A DNA stretch of 12,301 bases, from assembly GCA_013215025.1 (NCBI GenBank), contig JABSRR010000062.1:1-12301 (forward strand). The letters are read 5' to 3'. The notes under the pieces were generated by a model. That model was not told the origin of the DNA. It searched no databases and was given only the letters and a program-made list of their open reading frames with translations. Position 1 is the first letter of the stretch, and every line of letters begins with the position of its first letter. The position numbers and the translations under genes were made by a program. This document shows positions 1 through 4,117 of the stretch, piece by piece. Origin of the DNA: Pseudomonadales bacterium. GTDB taxonomy: Bacteria; Pseudomonadota; Gammaproteobacteria; Pseudomonadales; DT-91.

Positions 1-938
1 GCTTTGCCGGTAAAGTTATTCTCAACATCACCATTGGCGAATAAATCTTGCGTGGCGCTGGGGCTATCATCAAAGCGGCTTATTACAGCACCAATACTTG
101 AGGCTTCTCCATCAGCAAAGCGTTTGCCCAATACCGGCCCACCAAACACCTCTGAGCTGATGGTGGCATAGCGTAAAATAATATTATCCTTGGCGGTCAA
201 ATCGTGACTGATACGCGCGATTAAGCTGCTATTTTCCATCGACGGTGATTCACTGACGCGGTTATCATCGGCATCGAATTGTTCCCGGTCGTCATACTGG
301 CCAATCATGGTGACTCGCGTGGCTTGGTCATCACTGACTGCCGTGCCTAAAAAGCCTACCTTCTGATAACCATTTTCACCCGCCGATAAATCTATCGTAA
401 GCCCCGTGTCTTCTGCTTCATGGGTCACAATATTCACGGTACCACCAATCGCCTCTGGCGCGATTAACGATGCTCCTGCGCCTCTCGCCACTTCTATGCG
501 ATCAATGCCGGTGGTGGGAATCGCATCCACCGCGTAATAGCCTGAAATTAAAGTATGCGTTGGTAGGCCATCGACCAAAATAGTGGTTTGATCGCCACGC
601 AGTCCGTTTAACATGATGCGCTTAAAACCACACATAGAGCAGTCATTAGACACTCGCACACCGGGGGAGTTATCAATCGCTTCGCTGAGATTGACCGCAT
701 TTTTATGCTCGATCGCATTCACGCCAATCACTTCAGTTTTAATAATCGTATCCGCTAAAGCGCCAGTCTGCTGTAAACGCTGGCGCACGCCCGTCACAAC
801 TACTTCCTCCGTTTGCGCGGCTGTCTCTGGCGAATCCTGGCCAAGCACAGGCGAGACAATAAAAGCACTAGACACTAAAGAAAACGGCAATATAGTTTGC
901 CGCAAAGGACGGTACAAATGATGAAATCTTGATGACAT
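1..938 (-). CDS. TonB-dependent outer-membrane receptor (B12-riboswitch controlled, BtuB-like), 3' part outside window
   Basis: Translating the minus strand from ATG at 938 gives 312 codons that stay open to the window edge. Residues 1-33 form a signal peptide (basic start, hydrophobic core, cleavage near VLG|Q). A TonB-box-like EEVVVTG lies at 44-50, followed by a plug domain (about 60-175) with the typical ILVDGLP, IDRIEVARGAGA and APEAIGGTVNIVT motifs, and then the start of the beta barrel. AGGGG stands 5 bases before the ATG. Such receptors take scarce ligands across the outer membrane with TonB-ExbBD energy. The cobalamin riboswitch in its leader points to a corrinoid, or less likely cobalt, as the ligand. 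The plug carries an unusual cysteine pair, C100-S-M-C103. The family call is firm; the ligand is inferred only from the riboswitch. Most of the barrel (usually 300-500 more residues) lies beyond position 1. Confidence 0.93.
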   Translation of the reverse strand, partial: MSSRFHHLYRPLRQTILPFSLVSSAFIVSPVLGQDSPETAAQTEEVVVTGVRQRLQQTGALADTIIKTEVIGVNAIEHKNAVNLSEAIDNSPGVRVSNDCSMCGFKRIMLNGLRGDQTTILVDGLPTHTLISGYYAVDAIPTTGIDRIEVARGAGASLIAPEAIGGTVNIVTHEAEDTGLTIDLSAGENGYQKVGFLGTAVSDDQATRVTMIGQYDDREQFDADDNRVSESPSMENSSLIARISHDLTAKDNIILRYATISSEVFGGPVLGKRFADGEASSIGAVISRFDDSPSATQDLFANGDVENNFTGK

Positions 939-1085
939 GTGTTCCCCTAATACATCGTTTCATGAATCTGAACTAGGGCGAAAACGGCAAGCACACATCG
1001 AATGCAAGATGATAGTGAACAGCCTGTCGATAAGACTGTGCAAGATATGTGTTTGATTGACTGCCGGAAAGTCGCCCATCGCAAC

Positions 1086-1205
1086 TTTGACAAGGTTAAA
1101 GGCCGGTATCGGACTTAAGATATTCTCTGCGAATACCTATCACCGTTGCGAGGGCAGTGTCAGCTCATCTGACTTCCCGTTTAACTGACAATACCTTTAG
1201 AGGTA
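1086..1205 (-). promoter_or_regulatory. Cobalamin (B12) riboswitch
   Basis: Read on the minus strand, the region contains the conserved elements in the right order. ACGGGAAG (about 1172-1181) is followed by a small hairpin (GTCAG...CTGAC). Next comes the core ACTGCCCTCGCAACGGTGA (about 1141-1159), close to the consensus ACTGCCCCCGCAACTGTGA. Then there is a variable stem-loop (1116-1140), and the B12 box AGTCCGATACCGGCC (1101-1115) matches AGTCAGGATACCTGCC well. AAGGT (1193-1197) can pair with ACCTT (1092-1096) as closing stem P1. Adenosylcobalamin binding normally represses the downstream gene, here the TonB-dependent receptor. An 8-bp perfect hairpin (1189-1208) sits over the 5' strand of P1 and could compete with it. 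The core is clear; the outer boundaries are approximate. Confidence 0.93.
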
Positions 1206-1239
1206 TTGTGCAGCACCAACAACCTAAATCGTGAGGCGG

Positions 1240-1267
1240 ATCATAAAGCAATTTTTACAGATTGCAA
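1240..1267 (-). promoter_or_regulatory. Sigma-70 promoter of the receptor gene and its riboswitch
   Basis: On the minus strand TTGCAA (1262-1267) and TATGAT (1240-1245) are separated by 16 bases. The -10 matches 5 of 6 consensus positions and the -35 matches 3-4. Transcription would start near 1232, about 25 bases before the riboswitch. A 12-of-14 palindrome TGCAAATAATTGCA (1263-1276) covers the -35 and could be an operator, regulator unknown. Confidence 0.55.
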
Positions 1268-1348
1268 ATAATTGCATTTGATTCGCATTTACATACAGTA
1301 TCATCAGCTTGATAAACTGCCCCAATACCGCCGATAAATATTTCTCAA

Positions 1349-1377
1349 TTTGCAGTCATCGGCATTGCGTGTATGAT
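1349..1377 (+). promoter_or_regulatory. Sigma-70 promoter of yaaA
   Basis: TTTGCA (1349-1354, 4 of 6) and TATGAT (1372-1377, 5 of 6) are spaced by an ideal 17 bases. Predicted start is near 1384, giving a short leader of about 28 bases before the yaaA ATG at 1412. This also argues against a translation start at 1373, which lies within the -10 box. Confidence 0.5.
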
Positions 1378-1411
1378 CGCAAACAATATTTCAGCAAAGA
1401 AGTTAATGCCC

Positions 1412-2191
1412 ATGCTTACTCTGATTTCACCTGCTAAATCGCTGGATTTTGACAGCCCAGTCAGCACCACAAACTTTAGCGAACCGGATTTTTTAGATGA
1501 GTCCGAGACCCTAATCAACGAGCTACGCGCACTCACTCCGCCAGACATTGAAAGCCTGATGAAGATCAGCCCCAAATTGGCTGACCTGAATTACGGTCGC
1601 TTTTTAAACTGGCAGCGCCCGTTTAAGCCTGATAATGCGCGTCAAAGCGTATTTGCGTTTACCGGTGATGTTTATCAGGGGCTGGATATACACAGTTTTA
1701 ATGACCAGCAGCTGGATTTTTGCCAGCAGCATTTGCGTATCTTATCGGGCCTCTATGGTTTGCTGCGACCGCTTGATTTAATGCAGGCCTATCGCTTGGA
1801 AATGGGCACCAAGTTTGAAAACAGCCGTGGCAAAAACCTTTATGCGTTTTGGGGTGAGCAAATCACCAACAAGCTCAATCAGGAGCTTGAAGCGCAACAA
1901 GCCGACACACTGATTAACCTTGCCTCTAATGAGTATTTTAAATCGGTTAAGCCGAAGCAATTACAGGCACGCGTCATCAACCCAGAGTTTAAAGACCAAA
2001 AAAATGGCCAATATAAAATCATCAGTTTCTATGCGAAAAAAGCGCGCGGTTTGATGACGGCTTATATCATGAAGAACGGTATAACCGAGCCAGAGGCATT
2101 AAAACAATTTGATGTAGACGGTTATTATTTCTCGGCGGCAGCGTCTAGTGAAGACAAATGGGTGTTTTTACGCGATCATCCGGCTGACTGA
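1412..2191 (+). CDS. yaaA: YaaA, peroxide stress protein (DUF328/UPF0246)
   Basis: The 259-residue product closely resembles E. coli YaaA (258 residues). Shared stretches include the N-terminal [49 protein letters not shown] and [13 protein letters not shown] near the C-terminus. In E. coli YaaA is induced by OxyR and lowers free intracellular iron under hydrogen peroxide stress, protecting DNA; it is cytoplasmic and can bind DNA. The start is placed at the ATG that begins MLTLISPAK, because family members begin there; an in-frame ATG at 1373 would add 13 residues that the family lacks and would lie inside the promoter. AAAGAAG upstream is a weak ribosome-binding site. No OxyR site was recognised by eye. 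The DUF938 gene follows after 7 bases, so the two are probably cotranscribed. Confidence 0.95.
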   Translation: MLTLISPAKSLDFDSPVSTTNFSEPDFLDESETLINELRALTPPDIESLMKISPKLADLNYGRFLNWQRPFKPDNARQSVFAFTGDVYQGLDIHSFNDQQLDFCQQHLRILSGLYGLLRPLDLMQAYRLEMGTKFENSRGKNLYAFWGEQITNKLNQELEAQQADTLINLASNEYFKSVKPKQLQARVINPEFKDQKNGQYKIISFYAKKARGLMTAYIMKNGITEPEALKQFDVDGYYFSAAASSEDKWVFLRDHPAD

Positions 2192-2198
2192 GCAAGCG

Positions 2199-2810
2199 AT
2201 GCATACACTGCCGTTCTCAGCTGCCTGCGAGCGCAATCAAACGCCCATCCTAGAGCAGATCACGCCATGGTTAAGTGGCAGTAGGCATGTGCTAGAGATA
2301 GCCTCAGGCACGGGGCAGCATGCGGTGCATTTTGCCAATGCATTACCCCAACTCAGTTGGCAGACCAGTGATCTTAGCAGTAACATACTCGGCATTCAGC
2401 GCCGGCTGGATGCCTATCAACTGCCCAACACCCCCCCTTGCATGCCACTTGATGCCCTGGCTACTGCATGGCCCAAGGCTATACAAGAGCAGAATTTCGA
2501 TGCGATTTTCACAGCCAATAGTTTACATATTATGAGCCAAGATGCGGTAGCGCAGCTATTCCAACATCTTGGTTTACTTGCGCGGCCGGAACAGCAATTG
2601 ATCATCTACGGGCCCTTTAATATTGCCGGCGAATATACTGCTGCCTCGAATGCCGCCTTTGATCAACAGCTACAACAGCACGACCCTGCCTCTGGCATTC
2701 GCGAACTAGAGTGGATTATTGACTTAGCAAGTAAGCAAGCATTTACTTACATTGAAGCCATTGCTATGCCTGCAAATAATTTATTGTTACATTTTGTTTG
2801 CAAAACATAA
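2199..2810 (+). CDS. DUF938 family SAM-dependent methyltransferase
   Basis: The 203-residue protein has a class I methyltransferase fold signature. Motif I is LEIASGTGQ (residues 32-40), the acidic motif II follows around QTSDLS (55-60), and FDAIFTANSLHIMS corresponds to the motif IV/post-motif region. The ending with YGPFNIAGEYTAASNAAFDQQL and a downstream IRELEWI is typical of DUF938 proteins, which are about 200 residues long and of unknown substrate. ATG at 2199, 7 bases after the yaaA stop, is chosen because family members start near xxLPFSAACERN; an earlier in-frame ATG at 2148 would overlap yaaA and add foreign sequence. No strong ribosome-binding site is visible, which suggests translational coupling to yaaA. 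The substrate cannot be inferred from this context. Confidence 0.88.
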   Translation: MHTLPFSAACERNQTPILEQITPWLSGSRHVLEIASGTGQHAVHFANALPQLSWQTSDLSSNILGIQRRLDAYQLPNTPPCMPLDALATAWPKAIQEQNFDAIFTANSLHIMSQDAVAQLFQHLGLLARPEQQLIIYGPFNIAGEYTAASNAAFDQQLQQHDPASGIRELEWIIDLASKQAFTYIEAIAMPANNLLLHFVCKT

Positions 2811-2869
2811 GGGCTGAACTATTTTTATTTTTGTGACGTAGAAAAGCTTCAATCTGCATAAGGATAAGC

Positions 2870-3031
2870 GTGCCTACCATGAGCAAAAATGAAATGAATT
2901 CTACTACCAACAGCAAACCATCTCTGCATGATCACAAAGCCGCTTTGGCCCGAGCTGAAGCCTTATTGGCCAAGCTTGAGGCGAAAACCGCAAACACAAA
3001 GCCCAAGAGCAAACCAAAGCTCAGTCACTGA
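2870..3031 (+). CDS. Small lysine/alanine-rich protein of unknown function (53 aa)
   Basis: A GTG at 2870 has a good ribosome-binding site (AAGGA at 2860-2864, 5 bases upstream) and opens a 53-codon frame ending in TGA at 3029-3031. An in-frame ATG at 2879 would give 50 residues but lies 14 bases from the same AAGGA. The product has a polar Ser/Thr/Asn-rich start, a central amphipathic helix of heptad character (HKAALARAEALLAKLEAK), and a basic Lys/Pro tail. No signal peptide or membrane segment is seen. A possible promoter (TTGCAA 2798-2803, 16 bases, TATTTT 2820-2825) overlaps the end of the methyltransferase gene. A 7-bp hairpin covers the stop codon. I do not recognise the family. The combination of ribosome-binding site and regular helix makes a real gene plausible. 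Confidence 0.5.
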   Translation: MPTMSKNEMNSTTNSKPSLHDHKAALARAEALLAKLEAKTANTKPKSKPKLSH

Positions 3032-3034
3032 GCT
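3018..3034 (+). repeat. Inverted repeat over the stop codon of the small ORF
   Basis: AGCTCAG (3018-3024) and CTGAGCT (3028-3034) are perfectly complementary around a TCA loop. There is no T tract directly after it, so it is not a standard intrinsic terminator; it may stabilise the 3' end of the transcript. Confidence 0.4.
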
Positions 3035-3060
3035 ATGCCTTACAGCAATGCAGTAAAAAA

Positions 3061-3107
3061 AAGCTGGGTGGGAAGCTGAGAAGCTGGGAAACTAAGCTGC
3101 AAAGCTA
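3061..3107 (+). repeat. Cluster of AAGCTG micro-repeats
   Basis: AAGCTG occurs at 3061, 3073, 3081 and 3094, followed by AAGCTA at 3102, giving five near-identical units in 47 bases with uneven spacing. GGG-containing stretches inside it (CTGGG 3064-3068, GTGGG 3068-3072) can pair with CCCAC (3125-3129) and CCCAG (3135-3139) downstream. The spacer between the small ORF and the phosphoesterase could thus fold into an imperfect long stem. No function is assigned. Confidence 0.5.
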
Positions 3108-3262
3108 AGTTACATAAACACTTACCCACTTTATCCCAGTTTGCATCAGCTATTCACGATAGTAGGCTTTATCACTAGCTATTTATGACACACAGAAAAA
3201 ATCTTGTGAAATTGTCAGAAAAGTGTCAACAATCTGTCTTTTAAGTGCCATATAGCAAGACT

Positions 3263-3280
3263 ACAGTTTAAAAAAACTGT
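3263..3280. repeat. Inverted repeat just upstream of the phosphoesterase gene
   Basis: ACAGTTT (3263-3269) and AAACTGT (3274-3280) flank AAAA, ending 13 bases before the ATG at 3294 and touching its ribosome-binding site. It could be a repressor operator or an mRNA hairpin limiting translation; the sequence alone cannot decide. Confidence 0.4.
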
Positions 3281-3293
3281 GAGGGCCTTTGCT

Positions 3294-4115
3294 ATGTCAG
3301 CCTATTATCAACAGCAATATTTAAACACTCATAAAATCAAAGCCAATGCCGTATGGATTTCTGACATTCACCTTGGCAACAAGGACTGCAAAGCCGAATT
3401 TTTATTGGATTTGTTAACTCGCCTTGAATGTAAGACTCTCTACTTAGTTGGCGACATTATTGACATGTGGTCGCTGAGCAAGAACTTTTATTGGCCTGAG
3501 CAACATAATAAAATTATTCGTAAGCTGATGAAGATGGCTAAGTCAGATTGCCGCGTCATTTATATACCTGGCAACCATGATATGAACTTTCGCGATTTTG
3601 TCGGCGAGAAATTTGGCGAGATTGAAGTTCACCAGCAAGCCATTCATATAACTGCCGACAAGCGCAAACTATTGGTTATCCATGGCGATGAGCTTGATAA
3701 CGTAATTAGATTTAATCGTGTCATCAAATGCATGGGTGATCTCGCTTATGATTTACTGCTATTCATTAATCGATTCAATAATAAGATGCGAAAAAAGCTT
3801 GGCTTCAACTACTGGTCCTTAGCAACGTATATTAAAAATCGCGTCAAAAATGCACAAGCGGCGATTAACTGCTTTGAGCAAGCCGCCATGCAATTGGCTA
3901 AAAAACAACATCTAGATGGTGTTATATGCGGCCACATCCATCATCCAAACATACGACAAGAAAATGGAGTATTGTATTGTAACGACGGCGATTGGATCGA
4001 AAATTGTACGTTTATGTTAGAAGATGATGCTGGATGGTTAGAAATTATTCACTGGTCTGATATTGCAAAGCGCGAAAAAGCAATAAAACTTAATAGCATT
4101 CACCACGCCGCGTAG
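3294..4115 (+). CDS. LpxH-like metallophosphoesterase (calcineurin superfamily, COG2908-type)
   Basis: The 273-residue protein carries the complete two-metal phosphoesterase signature: D24-x-H26 in SDIHLG, D54 in VGDIID, N94-H95 in GNHD, H130 in VIHGDE, and H214/H216 in CGHIHHP. Order and spacing fit proteins commonly labelled UDP-2,3-diacylglucosamine pyrophosphatase. However, true LpxH has GNRD at the third motif, and this protein has the ordinary GNHD. It is also about 30 residues longer than LpxH, with a basic segment around 160-185 that may contact membranes or nucleic acid. I therefore do not call it lpxH; its phosphoester substrate is unknown. ATG at 3294 is preferred over the in-frame GTG at 3279, because GAGGG lies 8 bases before the ATG. 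It converges with the kinase gene, leaving 2 bases between stop codons. Confidence 0.88.
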   Translation: MSAYYQQQYLNTHKIKANAVWISDIHLGNKDCKAEFLLDLLTRLECKTLYLVGDIIDMWSLSKNFYWPEQHNKIIRKLMKMAKSDCRVIYIPGNHDMNFRDFVGEKFGEIEVHQQAIHITADKRKLLVIHGDELDNVIRFNRVIKCMGDLAYDLLLFINRFNNKMRKKLGFNYWSLATYIKNRVKNAQAAINCFEQAAMQLAKKQHLDGVICGHIHHPNIRQENGVLYCNDGDWIENCTFMLEDDAGWLEIIHWSDIAKREKAIKLNSIHHAA

Positions 4116-4117
4116 CA

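Larger units (their letters stand above)
939..1411. other. Divergent intergenic region between the receptor gene and yaaA
   Basis: This 473-base gap holds, from right to left, the yaaA promoter, a palindrome and the receptor promoter, then the cobalamin riboswitch, then about 150 bases of leader (939-1091) with no convincing coding sequence. I see no U-tailed terminator in that leader. Control may therefore act on translation or through a structure I could not fold by eye. No plausible small gene was found here. Confidence 0.7.

Noticed and set aside
613..921. Plus-strand 102-codon frame
   Set aside because: It lies antisense over the signal peptide and plug region of the TonB receptor, whose motifs are unmistakable on the other strand.
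1373..1411. Upstream in-frame start for yaaA
   Set aside because: The extra 13 residues are absent from the family and the codon lies within the predicted -10 box; MLTLISPAK at 1412 is the family start.
2148..2198. Longer start for the DUF938 methyltransferase overlapping yaaA
   Set aside because: It encodes residues read from the yaaA end in another frame; homologues begin near the ATG at 2199.
3061..3107. CRISPR-like array from the AAGCTG repeats
   Set aside because: The units are 6 bases with irregular short gaps, far from the 24-40 base repeats and unique spacers of CRISPR arrays.
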